Shown in pieces: positions 1-9,243 of a stretch of DNA of 39,084 bases. The notes under the pieces were generated by a model. That model was given only the letters and a program-made list of their open reading frames with translations. It was not told the DNA's origin and searched no databases. A program made the translations under genes and the position numbers. How positions within the stretch are numbered: the first letter of the stretch is position 1; every line of letters starts with the position of its first letter. Source of the DNA: Candidatus Bipolaricaulota bacterium (GTDB taxonomy: Bacteria; Bipolaricaulota; Bipolaricaulia; Bipolaricaulales; Bipolaricaulaceae); assembly GCA_026418075.1 (NCBI GenBank), contig JAOACA010000008.1:1719-40802 (forward strand), read 5' to 3'.

Positions 1-450
1 GGGGCCGGGCTCCACCGCCAGCGGGCCGCCCGGATCCAGGAGGTCCTCCGCCGGATTCGGGACGAGCGGGGGAAGCTCTCCCTCGACTTCCTCGGCGACC
101 TCCCCCCCGACCGGGCCGCGGAGTGGCTCCTCTCCCTCCCCGGGGTGGGGAAGAAGACGGCGTACGTCGTCCTCCTCTTCGGGTTCGGGCGGCCGTTCTT
201 CCCTGTGGACACCCACATCGCCCGGGTGGCCCAGCGGCTCGGGCTCTGGGACGGGAGAGGAGATCCCCACGACGCCCTTGGGCCCCTCGTTCCCCCGGGC
301 GAGGAGCTCCCCCTTCACCTCCGCCTCATCCGCCTGGGGCGGGAACTGTGCCGGCCCCGGGCGCCCCGGTGCCCGGACTGCCCCCTCCTCCCCCTCTGCC
401 CCACCGGCTCGGCCCGCGTAGAATCCCTCCCTCCCAAGGAGGCGCGATGA
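1..450 (+). CDS. nth: Endonuclease III-like DNA glycosylase, 5' end cut off by the window
   Basis: Base-excision repair glycosylase/AP lyase of the HhH-GPD superfamily; it removes oxidised pyrimidines and nicks the abasic site. The reading frame is open from base 1, so only the C-terminal 149 residues are seen. Counting from base 1, the helix-hairpin-helix reads LPGVGKKTA with the likely catalytic lysine at residue 52, followed by the catalytic aspartate of VDTH at residue 70. The C-terminus has the complete [4Fe-4S] loop C117-x6-C124-x2-C127-x5-C133, the exact Nth spacing. The stop TGA (448-450) overlaps the ATG of the next gene (447-449), so the two are translationally coupled. The loop and both catalytic residues argue for an active Nth rather than the cluster-free AlkA type; a MutY-like paralogue is less likely because the protein ends right after the cluster. 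Confidence 0.9.
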   Translation, partial: GAGLHRQRAARIQEVLRRIRDERGKLSLDFLGDLPPDRAAEWLLSLPGVGKKTAYVVLLFGFGRPFFPVDTHIARVAQRLGLWDGRGDPHDALGPLVPPGEELPLHLRLIRLGRELCRPRAPRCPDCPLLPLCPTGSARVESLPPKEAR

Positions 451-985
451 CCCGAACGGAAGCCCTGGCCCTCGTCCAGGAGCGGGTGAAGACGAAGAAC
501 CTCGTGAAGCACATGCTCGCGGTGGAAGCGGGGATGCGGGCCCTCGCCCCCCGGTTCGGGGGGGACCCCGAGCGGTGGGGCCTCGCGGGCCTGGTCCACG
601 ACCTCGACTACGAGGAGACGAAGGACCGTCCCGACCGCCACGGCCACCGGACCGTGGAGCTCCTCCGCGCCCGGGGGGTGGACGAGGAGATCCTCGGGGC
701 GATCCTTGCCCACGCCGGGCACAAGGAACCGGAGAACCCGATGGAGATCGCCCTCACCGCGGTGGACCCCCTGACTGGGCTGGTCGTCGCCGCCGCCCTC
801 GTCCTCCCGGAGCGGCTCTCCGGCCTAACCCCCCAGAACGTCCTCAACCGCTACCGGGAGAAGGGGTTTGCCCGCTCGGCGTCCCGGGAAGGGATCGCCC
901 TGGGAACGCGGCTCGGCCTCTCCCTAGAGGAGTTCGTGGAAGTCGTCCTCTCCGCGATGAAGGAGGCCCGGGGCGAGCTCGGGCT

Positions 986-989
<4 letters not shown>
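447..989 (+). CDS. HD-superfamily hydrolase (COG2316-like)
   Basis: A 180-residue metal-dependent phosphohydrolase of the HD superfamily; the substrate is unknown. The HD signature is H22 (KHMLAVEA), H51-D52 (LVHDLDYE) and D107 (AVDPLTG), with further histidines at 65, 67 and 89. The overall pattern, including the [11 protein letters not shown] helix, resembles the stand-alone hydrolases of COG2316. The start is ATG 447, preceded by AAGGAGG at 5 bases and overlapping the nth stop; a longer in-frame ORF upstream is the shadow of nth. Its stop TAG shares the palindrome CTAG with the stop of the convergent kbl. The coupling with nth hints at nucleotide or DNA-damage related housekeeping, but that is only contextual. 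Confidence 0.85.
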
Positions 990-2161
<1,172 letters not shown>

Positions 2162-2178
2162 CCTTCCTCCTCGCCTCC

Positions 2179-2208
2179 AGCTTACCGACCCCGCCTCGCC
2201 CGTTCAAA
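2179..2208 (-). promoter_or_regulatory. Possible kbl promoter
   Basis: On the minus strand TTTGAA (2208-2203) and TAAGCT (2184-2179) are separated by 18 bases, upstream of the kbl ATG. Each box matches the sigma-70 consensus only partly, and the -10 lies within 20 bases of the start codon, so a very short leader would result. Weak, sequence-only evidence. Confidence 0.3.
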
Positions 2209-2218
2209 CGGGGACGGG

Positions 2219-2224
2219 TAGAAT
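2219..2224 (+). promoter_or_regulatory. Possible -10 box of the threonine dehydrogenase gene
   Basis: TAGAAT lies 34 bases before the tdh ATG in the 97-base kbl/tdh divergent region. No convincing -35 box is present 16-18 bases upstream, so this may be an activator-dependent promoter or chance. Confidence 0.25.
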
Positions 2225-2258
2225 GCGGACCGGATCCATTGCAACGAGAGGGGGATCG

Positions 2259-3233
2259 ATGCGCATTCTCGTCACGGGAGCCACAGGTCAGATCGGATCG
2301 GAGCTTACGCTCGAGCTGCGGAAACGGTACGGGGGGGAGAAGGTGATCGCCGCCGGACACCGGAAGCCCGCCGCGGAGGAGCTCCTTGCCTCGGGGCCGT
2401 TCGTGGCCCTCGACGTCGCCGACCGCACTGCCTTCGCCCGGGTCCTCCGGGAACACCGGATCGAGGTCGTCTACCACCTCGCGGCGGTCCTCTCCGCCAC
2501 TGGAGAGCAGAACCCCCAGCGGGCGTGGGAGGTGAATGTGAACGGCCTCTACCACCTCCTCGAGCTCGCCCGGGAGCTGGGGATCCGCCAGATCTTCCAC
2601 CCCAGCTCGATCGCCGTGTTCGGCCCCAAGACCCCCCGGGACCGCACCCCCCAGGACACCGTCCTCTCCCCGACCACGATGTACGGGGTGACGAAGGTGA
2701 CGGGGGAGCTCCTCGCCGAGTACTACGCCCGCCGGTACGGGATCGACATCCGCGGCCTGCGGTACCCCGGGATCATCTCAAGCGTCACCCCACCCGGTGG
2801 AGGGACGACGGACTACGCGGTGGAGATGTTCTACTATGCGGTGGAGGGGAAGCCCTACACCTGCTTTGTGGGGCCGGAGACGCGGCTACCGATGATGTAC
2901 ATGCCGGACTGCCTGCGGTCGGCCCTCGAGCTCATGGCCGCCCCGGCGGATCGGCTGCGGACGCGGACTTACAACATCACCGCAATGAGCTTCACCGCCG
3001 CCGAGCTCGCCGCTGAGATCGGAAAGCGCGTCCCCGGCTTCCGGGTCGAGTACAAGCCCGACTTCCGCCAGGCGATCGCCGACTCCTGGCCTCGGTCGAT
3101 CGACGACTCCGCCGCCCGGGAGGACTGGGGCTGGAAGCCCCGGTACGGCCTTGCGGAGATGGTGGAGGAGATGCTCGCGGCGCTCCGGGCCCGCCACGCC
3201 GCGGGAAGGCTCTACCCGGCCGAGGCGAGGTAG
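2259..3233 (+). CDS. L-threonine 3-dehydrogenase, SDR/epimerase type
   Basis: Extended short-chain dehydrogenase (324 residues) that should oxidise L-threonine to 2-amino-3-oxobutyrate with NAD. The Rossmann loop is GATGQIG (residues 7-13). The active site is S116/S117 plus the YxxxK motif Y142-K146 (MYGVTKVTGEL), and the following RYPGIIS segment is typical of the UDP-galactose-epimerase-like threonine dehydrogenases of archaea and some bacteria, not the zinc MDR-type Tdh of E. coli. The divergent kbl supplies the next step, which strongly supports the assignment over a sugar epimerase. ATG 2259 is preceded by GAGAGGGGG; the longer in-frame ORF runs back through the kbl antisense strand. The last 22 bases overlap ridA on the opposite strand. 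Confidence 0.88.
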   Translation: MRILVTGATGQIGSELTLELRKRYGGEKVIAAGHRKPAAEELLASGPFVALDVADRTAFARVLREHRIEVVYHLAAVLSATGEQNPQRAWEVNVNGLYHLLELARELGIRQIFHPSSIAVFGPKTPRDRTPQDTVLSPTTMYGVTKVTGELLAEYYARRYGIDIRGLRYPGIISSVTPPGGGTTDYAVEMFYYAVEGKPYTCFVGPETRLPMMYMPDCLRSALELMAAPADRLRTRTYNITAMSFTAAELAAEIGKRVPGFRVEYKPDFRQAIADSWPRSIDDSAAREDWGWKPRYGLAEMVEEMLAALRARHAAGRLYPAEAR

Positions 3234-3583
3234 GCGACGGCCTCGATCTCGATCCGGGCGTCCTTGGGCAGCCGCCGGACCTCGACGCAGGCCCGGGCCG
3301 GGGGATCCCGGTCGAAGAACGTCGCGTAGACGGCGTTCACCGCCCCAAAGTCGTTCATGTCGGCAAGGTAGATCGTGACCTTGACGAGGTCGCGCAGCGT
3401 CCCGCCAGCAGCCGCCACGATCCGGGCAATGTTCTCCAGGCACAGCCGGGTCTGGTCCTCGATCGGCCCGCGGAGGAGCTCCCCGGAGGGGAGGGCGGGG
3501 AGCTGGCCGGAGACGAAGAGAAACGGGCCCGCCTGGACGGCGGGCGTGTAGGGGCCGAACACGGTGGTCCCCGGAGGGATCAC
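3212..3583 (-). CDS. ridA: RidA/YjgF/YER057c family enamine/imine deaminase
   Basis: Hydrolyses reactive enamine/imine intermediates released by PLP enzymes such as threonine dehydratase. The 123-residue length is standard. Family marks include FVSGQLP (residues 23-29), the conserved arginine R97 in PPARACVEV that binds the substrate carboxylate, and the C-terminal RIEIEAVAYLA. The chosen start is GTG 3583, because homology begins at IPPGTTVFGPYTPAV; no strong ribosome-binding site is visible, and an alternative CTG overlapping the rplQ stop is conceivable. It is the last gene of the ribosomal protein superoperon, 11 bases after rplQ, and its 3' end overlaps the convergent threonine dehydrogenase gene by 22 bases. 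Confidence 0.88.
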   Translation of the reverse strand: MIPPGTTVFGPYTPAVQAGPFLFVSGQLPALPSGELLRGPIEDQTRLCLENIARIVAAAGGTLRDLVKVTIYLADMNDFGAVNAVYATFFDRDPPARACVEVRRLPKDARIEIEAVAYLASAG

Positions 3584-3594
3584 CGCCCGGCGGG

Positions 3595-3948
3595 TCAGCG
3601 GACCCACGTCAGGCGGGCGGTCTCCGCCCCGTCCCCCTTCCGGGGCCCGAGCTTGAGGACCCGGGTGTAGCCCCCCTCCCGGTCCTTGTACAGGGGACCG
3701 ATCTCGGCGAAGAGCTTCGCCGTGGCCTCCTTGCAGCGGAGGACGGCGAACGCCCGGCGCTGGGCCGCCTGGTCGCCCTTCCGGGCCCAGGTCACAAGCC
3801 GCTCCACCAGGGCCTGGGTCGCCTTCGCCCGGGCCGGGGTCGTGTCCACCTTCCCATGCAGGATGAGGTCCCGGGCCTGACCCGCCAGCACCGCCCGCCG
3901 GCGGTCGCTGGGCATGCTCAACTTCGGAACCTTGCGGCGGTGCCGCAT
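3595..3948 (-). CDS. rplQ: 50S ribosomal protein L17
   Basis: Large-subunit protein near the exit-tunnel side, 117 residues as in most bacteria. The N-terminus MRHRRKVPKLSMPSDRRRA corresponds to the highly conserved MRH.....LgR...HR..L opening of the family, and HGKVDTTPARAKATQ to its second conserved block. ATG 3948 overlaps the rpoA stop (TGATG), giving tight translational coupling; much longer in-frame ORF sequence upstream is the shadow of rpoA. This is the canonical last gene of the alpha cluster; here ridA follows. Confidence 0.95.
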   Translation of the reverse strand: MRHRRKVPKLSMPSDRRRAVLAGQARDLILHGKVDTTPARAKATQALVERLVTWARKGDQAAQRRAFAVLRCKEATAKLFAEIGPLYKDREGGYTRVLKLGPRKGDGAETARLTWVR

Positions 3949-4883
3949 CACCCCTCCTTCTCCGAACGCAGCCGATACCCCAGCTCCCCAAGCCGCTCCT
4001 CCAGCCGCGCCAGGGTCTTCTCCCCAAACCCGTGGATGTCGGAGATCTCCTCCCGGGTTTTGGCCAGGAGGTCCCCGAGGGTCACCACCCCCTCCTCCCG
4101 GAGGAGGTTGCACGCCCGAACCTCGAACCCCAGCTCCCCCAAGGGCCGGAGGAGCTCCTCGGGAACCGCGGGTTCCAGGGCCTCGGCCTCGGCTCCCCCA
4201 GGGACCCCGGCGAGGAGGTCCAGGTGGGTCCGCAGGACCTCGACCGCCTGGGTCACCGCCTCCACGGGGGAGATCGCCCCGTTGGTCCAGACATCGAGAA
4301 GGAGGCGCTCGTAACCGGAGCGGCCCCCGACCCGGGTCGGCTCCACGGTGAAGTTCACCCGCTCGATGGGGGAGAAGTCGGCGTCCACCGGGATGAGGGA
4401 GACCGGGGCGTCGGCCCGCTTGTTGTCTTCCGCCGGCCGGAACCCCCGCCCGACCTCGACCTCCATCTCCAGCTCCAGCTTCCCCTTCTTCTCCAGGGTG
4501 GCAATGTGGTGGTCGGGGTTGGCAATCTCCACCCCAGCCGGGGCCTCGATGTCCCCTGCCCGGACCTCGCCGGGGCCGGTGGCGTTGAGGTACAGGCGGT
4601 GGAGGGTCTCGTCCCGGCAGCGAATGGCCAGGCCCTTCAGGTTGAGGATGATGTGGAGGACGTCCTCCCGAACCCCGGGGATCGTGTCGTACTCGTGGAA
4701 CCGCCCCGGAAAGAGGACCCGCACCACCGCCGCCCCGGGGATCGCCGACAGCAACACCCGCCGCAGGGCGTTCCCCAGCGTGGTGGCGTACCCCCGCTCG
4801 AGGGGGGCCACCACGAGCCGCCCGTACCGGGGCTCCACGGGCTCCACCCACGTCGCCGTATCGGGATAGACAAAGGACGCCAT
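3948..4883 (-). CDS. rpoA: DNA-directed RNA polymerase subunit alpha
   Basis: Alpha subunit (311 residues) that dimerises to nucleate RNA polymerase assembly. The N-terminal domain contains the dimerisation block GYATTLGNALRRVLLSAIPG (about residues 31-50) and the RVNFTVEPTR segment that contacts beta. The C-terminal domain, connected by an acidic proline-rich linker, retains the helix-hairpin-helix DNA/UP-element binding region around CNLLREEGVVTLGDLL and GFGEKTLARL. The start is ATG 4883 (MASFVYPD), one base after the rpsD stop; an in-frame upstream ATG would lie inside rpsD. Order rpsM-rpsK-rpsD-rpoA-rplQ is the canonical alpha cluster. Confidence 0.97.
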   Translation of the reverse strand: MASFVYPDTATWVEPVEPRYGRLVVAPLERGYATTLGNALRRVLLSAIPGAAVVRVLFPGRFHEYDTIPGVREDVLHIILNLKGLAIRCRDETLHRLYLNATGPGEVRAGDIEAPAGVEIANPDHHIATLEKKGKLELEMEVEVGRGFRPAEDNKRADAPVSLIPVDADFSPIERVNFTVEPTRVGGRSGYERLLLDVWTNGAISPVEAVTQAVEVLRTHLDLLAGVPGGAEAEALEPAVPEELLRPLGELGFEVRACNLLREEGVVTLGDLLAKTREEISDIHGFGEKTLARLEERLGELGYRLRSEKEG

Positions 4884-4884
4884 A

Positions 4885-5508
4885 TTACCTGGAGTAGAAC
4901 TCGACAATCAGGTCGGTCTTGATCGACTGCTCGATCTCGTCCACCGCCGGCTCGGCGTTGACCTGAATCCGCAGGCCCTCCAGATCCCGGGTGAGCCAGC
5001 TTGGGACGGGCCGGCGCTCCGAAGCCTCCTTCACCAGCGGGCGAATCCGGTCCCGGGATTGGGGCCGGACCTCAACGATGTCCCCCTCCGCCAGAAGCCG
5101 GGACGGGATCGTGGTCCGCCGGCCGTTCACGAGGAGGTGCCCGTGGCTCACCAGCTGCCGGGCCTGGGCCCGGGAGTGGGCAAACCCCGCGCGGTACACC
5201 ACGTTGTCCAGCCGGCGCTCGAGGGTCTTGAGGATCGCCTCCCCGGTGACCCCCTTCCACTTCTTCCCCGCCTCCACGTACCGCCGGAACTGGGCCTCGC
5301 GAACCCCGTAGATCCGCTTGAGTTTCTGCTTTTCCCGGATGCGGAGGGCATACGGGGTGGCCCGGCGGCGGAACTTCCCGTGCTGGCCCGGGGCCTGAGG
5401 CCGCTTGGCGAGCGGACACTGGGGGGAGTAGCAGCGATCCCCCCGCAGGAAGAGCTTCACGCCCTCCCGTCGACACAGTCTGCACTTGGGACCCGTGTAC
5501 CTGCCCAT
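4885..5508 (-). CDS. rpsD: 30S ribosomal protein S4, zinc-binding form
   Basis: Primary 16S rRNA binder of the 5' domain and, in some bacteria, autoregulator of the alpha operon. The 207-residue protein starts MGRYTGPKCRLCRREG and has four cysteines in the pattern CxxC...CxxxxC (CRLC then CYSPQC) within the first 35 residues, matching the zinc site of the Thermus S4 type. The S4 RNA-binding domain (RRLDNVVYRAGFAHSRAQAR and HGHLLVNG) lies in the middle. It ends YSR, one base before rpoA. RBS GGAGACGAGG precedes the ATG. Confidence 0.97.
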   Translation of the reverse strand: MGRYTGPKCRLCRREGVKLFLRGDRCYSPQCPLAKRPQAPGQHGKFRRRATPYALRIREKQKLKRIYGVREAQFRRYVEAGKKWKGVTGEAILKTLERRLDNVVYRAGFAHSRAQARQLVSHGHLLVNGRRTTIPSRLLAEGDIVEVRPQSRDRIRPLVKEASERRPVPSWLTRDLEGLRIQVNAEPAVDEIEQSIKTDLIVEFYSR

Positions 5509-5517
5509 CCTCGTCTC

Positions 5518-5865
5518 CTAGCTGTGGCTCACCGGGGTCACGTTCTTCACTTCCTCGACCTGGATCCCCGACGAGCGGAGGGTTTGGACCACGGCCTGGC
5601 GGCCGGGGCCGGTCCCGTCCACGGTCACCACCACCGAGCGCACCCCAAACTCCTTGAGGTCCCGCACCACGGCCTGGGTGGCGAGCTGGGCCGCGTAGGG
5701 GGTGCCCTTCCGGGACCCGGTGAACCCCACCGTCCCCCCCGACTGCCAGCCCAAGGCGTTTCCGTTGAGGTCCGTCACGGTGATGATCGTGTTGTTGAAC
5801 GTGGAGTGGACGTGGACCCGCGCCCGATCGAGCCGCACCACCCGCTTCTTGCGCGCCTGGGCCAT
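5518..5865 (-). CDS. rpsK: 30S ribosomal protein S11
   Basis: Platform protein lining the mRNA exit near the 3' end of 16S rRNA; 115 residues. Conserved blocks are HSTFNNTIITVTD, the GFTGSRKGTPYAAQ loop and the DGTGPGRQA loop. ATG 5865 overlaps the last base of the rpsM stop (TAATG), so the longer in-frame ORF is excluded. Ten bases separate it from rpsD. Confidence 0.97.
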   Translation of the reverse strand: MAQARKKRVVRLDRARVHVHSTFNNTIITVTDLNGNALGWQSGGTVGFTGSRKGTPYAAQLATQAVVRDLKEFGVRSVVVTVDGTGPGRQAVVQTLRSSGIQVEEVKNVTPVSHS

Positions 5866-6230
5866 TACTTCCTCTTTCCGGCCTTGGCCGGCCGCGGCCC
5901 CTTCCAGGTACGGGCGTTGGTGCGCGTCTTCTGGCCCCGGACGGGGAGGCCCACCTTGTGGCGCAGGCCCCGGTAGCACCCGATGTCCATCAGCCGCTGG
6001 ATGTTCGCCCGGACCTGGCGCCGGAGGTCCCCCTCCACGGGAAGGGCCTCCACCTCCCGCCGGAGGGCCGTCACCTCCTGCTCGGTGAGGTCCATCACCT
6101 TGGTATCGGGGTTGACCCCGGTCCGGCGCAGGATCTCCCGCGCCCGCGACGGTCCAATCCCGTAGATGTAGGTGAGGGCGATCTCGATCCGCTTTTTCGC
6201 TGGCAGGTTGATCCCCGCGATGCGCGCCAT
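5865..6230 (-). CDS. rpsM: 30S ribosomal protein S13
   Basis: Head protein of the small subunit that forms bridges B1a/B1b with the large subunit and touches the P-site tRNA. It has 121 residues; [20 protein letters not shown] and the helix-two-turn-helix [13 protein letters not shown] are typical, and the basic tail ([19 protein letters not shown]) is the tRNA-contacting extension. The GGGGTAGGG preceding ATG 6230 includes the rpmJ stop codon. Stop overlaps rpsK. Confidence 0.97.
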   Translation of the reverse strand: MARIAGINLPAKKRIEIALTYIYGIGPSRAREILRRTGVNPDTKVMDLTEQEVTALRREVEALPVEGDLRRQVRANIQRLMDIGCYRGLRHKVGLPVRGQKTRTNARTWKGPRPAKAGKRK

Positions 6231-6234
6231 AGCC

Positions 6235-6348
6235 CTACCCCTGCCGCTGCTTGTGCTTGGGGTTGCGGCACACCACCCACAGCCGCCCCGTCCGGCGGAT
6301 GACCCGGCATTTTTCGCAGATCTTCTTCACCGAACTCCGGACCTTCAT
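6235..6348 (-). CDS. rpmJ: 50S ribosomal protein L36, zinc-binding form
   Basis: A 37-residue large-subunit protein, found by translating the minus strand between infA and rpsM. It begins [14 protein letters not shown] and ends KHKQRQG. The zinc ligands C11, C14, C27 and H32 form the canonical C-x2-C-x12-C-x4-H site, so this is the zinc-containing (C+) paralogue. The order infA-rpmJ-rpsM is the usual one. ATG 6348 follows TAGGAGG at 6 bases, and the stop lies 4 bases before rpsM. Confidence 0.96.
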   Translation of the reverse strand: MKVRSSVKKICEKCRVIRRTGRLWVVCRNPKHKQRQG

Positions 6349-6357
6349 CCTCGCCTC

Positions 6358-6576
6358 CTAGCTCTCCCGATACACGATCCGCCCCCGGGTGAGGTCGTAG
6401 GGGGAAAACTCCACGACCACCCGGTCCCCCACCACGACCCGGATGAAGTTCTTCCGCATCCGCCCCGAGGCAACACACAGGGCCTGCTGGTCGTTGTCCA
6501 GCTTCACCCGGTACATCGAGTCGGGGAGCACCTCCGTCACCTCTCCCCGCAGGCGAATCACGTCCTTCTTCGACAA
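6358..6576 (-). CDS. infA: Translation initiation factor IF-1
   Basis: OB-fold S1-like factor that occupies the ribosomal A site during initiation. From TTG 6576 the protein is 72 residues, the standard length, with [17 protein letters not shown] at the N-terminus and the [19 protein letters not shown] core with the conserved GDRV and [10 protein letters not shown] ends. The TTG is preceded by GGGAGG at 4 bases; an in-frame start further upstream would add unrelated residues read from map. The gene overlaps the 3' end of map by 19 bases, and rpmJ follows after 9 bases. Confidence 0.95.
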   Translation of the reverse strand: MSKKDVIRLRGEVTEVLPDSMYRVKLDNDQQALCVASGRMRKNFIRVVVGDRVVVEFSPYDLTRGRIVYRES

Positions 6577-7334
6577 ACCGCCTCCCCGATCCAGCCGGTC
6601 ACCACCCACGGCCCCCCCGCGGTCACCACCACCATCTCCTCGTAGTGGGCGGCCAGCGAGCCGCTCCCCGTGACCGCGGTCCACCCATCGGCCTTGATCC
6701 GCACCGGAAGGTCATCGCCCTTCACCATCGGCTCAGGGCACAACACCATCCCCTCCCGGAGGACAACCCCGTGCCCCGGCTCCCCGAAGTTGGGGATCTG
6801 CGGGTCCTCGTGGAGCTCCCGACCGATCCCGTGGCCGACAAACTCCCGGACCACGAAGAACCCGTGGCGCGCCACGTAGGATCCGATGGCGTGGGAAAGG
6901 TCCGAGGAATACCCCCCAACCTTAGCCGCTCGGATCGCTTCCCTCAAGGCCCCCCGCGCCACCGCCAAAAGCCGCTCGGCCTCGGGCGCAATCCGCCCCA
7001 CCCCCACGGTGAGGGCGGCGTCGGCACAGTACCCCCCCCGCCGGAGCCCAAGATCGAGGGACACGATGTCCCCCTCCCGCAGCCGGCGGTCGGAGGGGAT
7101 CCCGTGGACGATCTCGTCGTTGACGGAGGCGCACAGGGCGGCGGGGTAGCCGTGGTAGCCTTTGAACGCCGGCTCCGCCCCCGCCCTCCGGATCCGCTCT
7201 TCGGCCTCCCGATCGAGCTCTGCCGTCGTCACCCCGGGGCGAACGAGCGCGGCGAGCTCCCCCAGGATCCGGGCGAGGAGCTGGGCGTTGTCGGCCACGA
7301 CCTCGAGCTCGGCCTCCGTCTTGAGGGCGATCAC
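6558..7334 (-). CDS. map: Type I methionine aminopeptidase
   Basis: Removes the N-terminal methionine from nascent proteins; binuclear metal enzyme with pita-bread fold, 258 residues. The metal ligands are recognisable: the two aspartates in [16 protein letters not shown], histidine in [16 protein letters not shown], glutamate in LCPEPMV and the last glutamate in [10 protein letters not shown]. The start GTG 7334 overlaps the adk stop (GTGA), and homology starts at [10 protein letters not shown], so the longer ORF that runs into adk is rejected. The 3' end overlaps infA by 19 bases. The order secY-adk-map-infA is the classical spc/alpha junction. Confidence 0.95.
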   Translation of the reverse strand: MIALKTEAELEVVADNAQLLARILGELAALVRPGVTTAELDREAEERIRRAGAEPAFKGYHGYPAALCASVNDEIVHGIPSDRRLREGDIVSLDLGLRRGGYCADAALTVGVGRIAPEAERLLAVARGALREAIRAAKVGGYSSDLSHAIGSYVARHGFFVVREFVGHGIGRELHEDPQIPNFGEPGHGVVLREGMVLCPEPMVKGDDLPVRIKADGWTAVTGSGSLAAHYEEMVVVTAGGPWVVTGWIGEAVCRRRT

Positions 7335-7954
7335 AACCCAAGCACCTTCAGGACGTCGGCGGCCACGGCCTCCGGGTCCCGGGAGGCGTCCACCGTCCGC
7401 AGGAGCCCCAGCCGTCGGTAGTGGTCGACGAGGGGCTGGGAGTCCCGCTCGTAGACCTCGTACCGCCGGGCCACGACCTCCGGGGCGTCGTCGGACCGCT
7501 GGACGAGGGCCCCTCCGCAGCGGTCGCACCGCCCCGGCTCCCGAGGCGGCTGGGAGACGAGGTTATAGACCGCCCCGCAGGAGGGGCACACCCGCCGGCC
7601 GCCTAGCCGCCGGACGACTTCGTCCTTGCCCACGGAGAGGTAGATCACGGCGTCCAGCGGGAGGAACCGGGCAAGCCCCTCGGCCTGGCCCAGGGTCCTG
7701 GGAAACCCGTCCAGAAGGACCCCCCGTCGGCCATCGGTCCGCTCCCGAACGAGGGACAGCACAAGCTCATCCGGGACAAGCTCCCCCCGCGCCATGATCC
7801 CCTGAACCCGCTTCCCAAGCTCCGTCCCCCGGGCGACCTCGTCCCGGAGGAGGTCCCCGGTGGAAAGGTGAAGGAGGCCAGCCCGTTGGGCCACCCGGAC
7901 CGCGATCGTCCCCTTCCCCGCCCCGGGCGGCCCCAGGAGCACCACGTTCTTCAC
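7331..7954 (-). CDS. adk: Adenylate kinase, zinc-LID type
   Basis: Catalyses ATP + AMP to 2 ADP. The 207-residue protein has the P-loop GPPGAGKG (8-15), the AMP-binding STGDLLR segment (31 on) and DGFPRT (82-87). The LID domain is the long form with a structural zinc site C123-x2-C126 and C143-x2-C146, common in Gram-positives and thermophiles. Its ATG overlaps the secY stop (ATGA) and its stop overlaps the GTG of map, so all three are translationally coupled. Confidence 0.97.
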   Translation of the reverse strand: MKNVVLLGPPGAGKGTIAVRVAQRAGLLHLSTGDLLRDEVARGTELGKRVQGIMARGELVPDELVLSLVRERTDGRRGVLLDGFPRTLGQAEGLARFLPLDAVIYLSVGKDEVVRRLGGRRVCPSCGAVYNLVSQPPREPGRCDRCGGALVQRSDDAPEVVARRYEVYERDSQPLVDHYRRLGLLRTVDASRDPEAVAADVLKVLGL

Positions 7955-9243
7955 AGGCCCTTCCTCCCCAGGAACGCCGAGCCCTTGATGAGGGACTCGT
8001 ACTGCCGCATCACAAGGTGGGCCTCGATCTGGAGGATCGTGTCGATCCCAACCCCGACAAGGATGAGGATCGAGGTCCCGCCGATCGAGAACCCCTGGAG
8101 CCCCGAGACGGCGGAGAACACGAAGGGCAAGACGGCGATCCCGGCGAGGAACACCGCCCCCACGAGGAGGAGCCGGTTCGTCACCGACGCAAGGTAGTCC
8201 GCCGTGGGCTGCCCCGGCCGGACCCCGGGCACAAACCCTCCCGCTTCCCGCAGGTTCTTCGCGATGTCGCTTGGGTCAAACACGAGCGAGGAGTAGAAGT
8301 AGGTGAAGAAGAAGATGAGGAGGACGTACGCCCCGAGGTAGATCGCGCTTCCCGGCTCCACGTAGCTCCGGAGGAAGTTGAGCTGAGGCACCCAGGTCGC
8401 AATGGAACTGGGAAGGGTGAGGATCGCCGAGGCGAAGATGATCGGGATCACGCCCCCCTGGTTCACCCGGAGGGGGAGGTGGGTTGTGTGCCCCCCGTAC
8501 ACCCGGCGGCCCGAGGTGCGCTTGGCGTACTGGATCACGATCTTCCGCTGCCCCTGCTGGACGATCACGGTGAGGGCCACCACGGCGACAAACAGGGCGA
8601 TGAGCCCGATTCCCCACAGGGGATGGACCGTCCCGGCGGAGATCTCTTGAGCGGCCTGGTACACATCCGTCGGGAGCCGAGCCAAGATCCCCGCCATGAT
8701 CAGCATGGAGATCCCGTTGCCCACGCCGTTTTCCGTCATCCGCTCCCCGATCCACATGAGGAAGATCGAGCCCGCGGTGAGGGAGATGATCGTGCTCAGG
8801 TAGAACCCCACCGACGGCTGGGCGAGGCCGTAGGAGACGACGAGGGTCCCCATGGCGTAGGACTGGACGAGGGCCAGGGCCACCGTCCCCCACCGGGTGT
8901 ACTGGGTGAGCTTCTTGCGGCCCTCGCGGCCCTCTTCTTGGAGTTTCTTAAGCTTGGGGAACGCCGGGATGAGGAGGGAGAGGATGATCGAGGCGTTGAT
9001 GTACGGGATGACCCCCAGGGAGAAGAGGGAGAACTGCTGGAGGGCCCCTCCCGTGAAGAGGTTGATGAACCCAAACAGCCCCTCCCCGAACGTCCCGCGG
9101 AACCGTTCGGCCAGTTCCCCCGCCGCCACCCCGGGCACGGGGATGTGGGCCCCGATCCGGAACACAAGGAGCATGCCCAGGGTGTAGAGGATCCTCTTCC
9201 GAAGCTCCTCGACGGCGAAGAGCTGATGGATGCGCCCGAGCAC
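7951..9243 (-). CDS. secY: Protein translocase subunit SecY
   Basis: Channel-forming subunit of the SecYEG translocon, 430 residues with about ten hydrophobic segments. The N-terminus LGRIHQLFAVEELRKRILYT and the following RIGAHIPVPGV stretch match the family, and the large cytosolic loop (YGGHTTHLPLRVNQGGVIP) is the C4 loop that docks SecA and the ribosome. GTG 9243 directly abuts the rplO stop codon TAG. The position after rplO and before adk is canonical. SecE and SecG are not in the window. Confidence 0.97.
   Translation of the reverse strand: MLGRIHQLFAVEELRKRILYTLGMLLVFRIGAHIPVPGVAAGELAERFRGTFGEGLFGFINLFTGGALQQFSLFSLGVIPYINASIILSLLIPAFPKLKKLQEEGREGRKKLTQYTRWGTVALALVQSYAMGTLVVSYGLAQPSVGFYLSTIISLTAGSIFLMWIGERMTENGVGNGISMLIMAGILARLPTDVYQAAQEISAGTVHPLWGIGLIALFVAVVALTVIVQQGQRKIVIQYAKRTSGRRVYGGHTTHLPLRVNQGGVIPIIFASAILTLPSSIATWVPQLNFLRSYVEPGSAIYLGAYVLLIFFFTYFYSSLVFDPSDIAKNLREAGGFVPGVRPGQPTADYLASVTNRLLLVGAVFLAGIAVLPFVFSAVSGLQGFSIGGTSILILVGVGIDTILQIEAHLVMRQYESLIKGSAFLGRKGL

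Noticed and set aside
419-424. TAGAAT as a -10 box inside the end of nth
   Set aside because: No -35 at the right distance, and the downstream gene is already coupled to nth by overlap.
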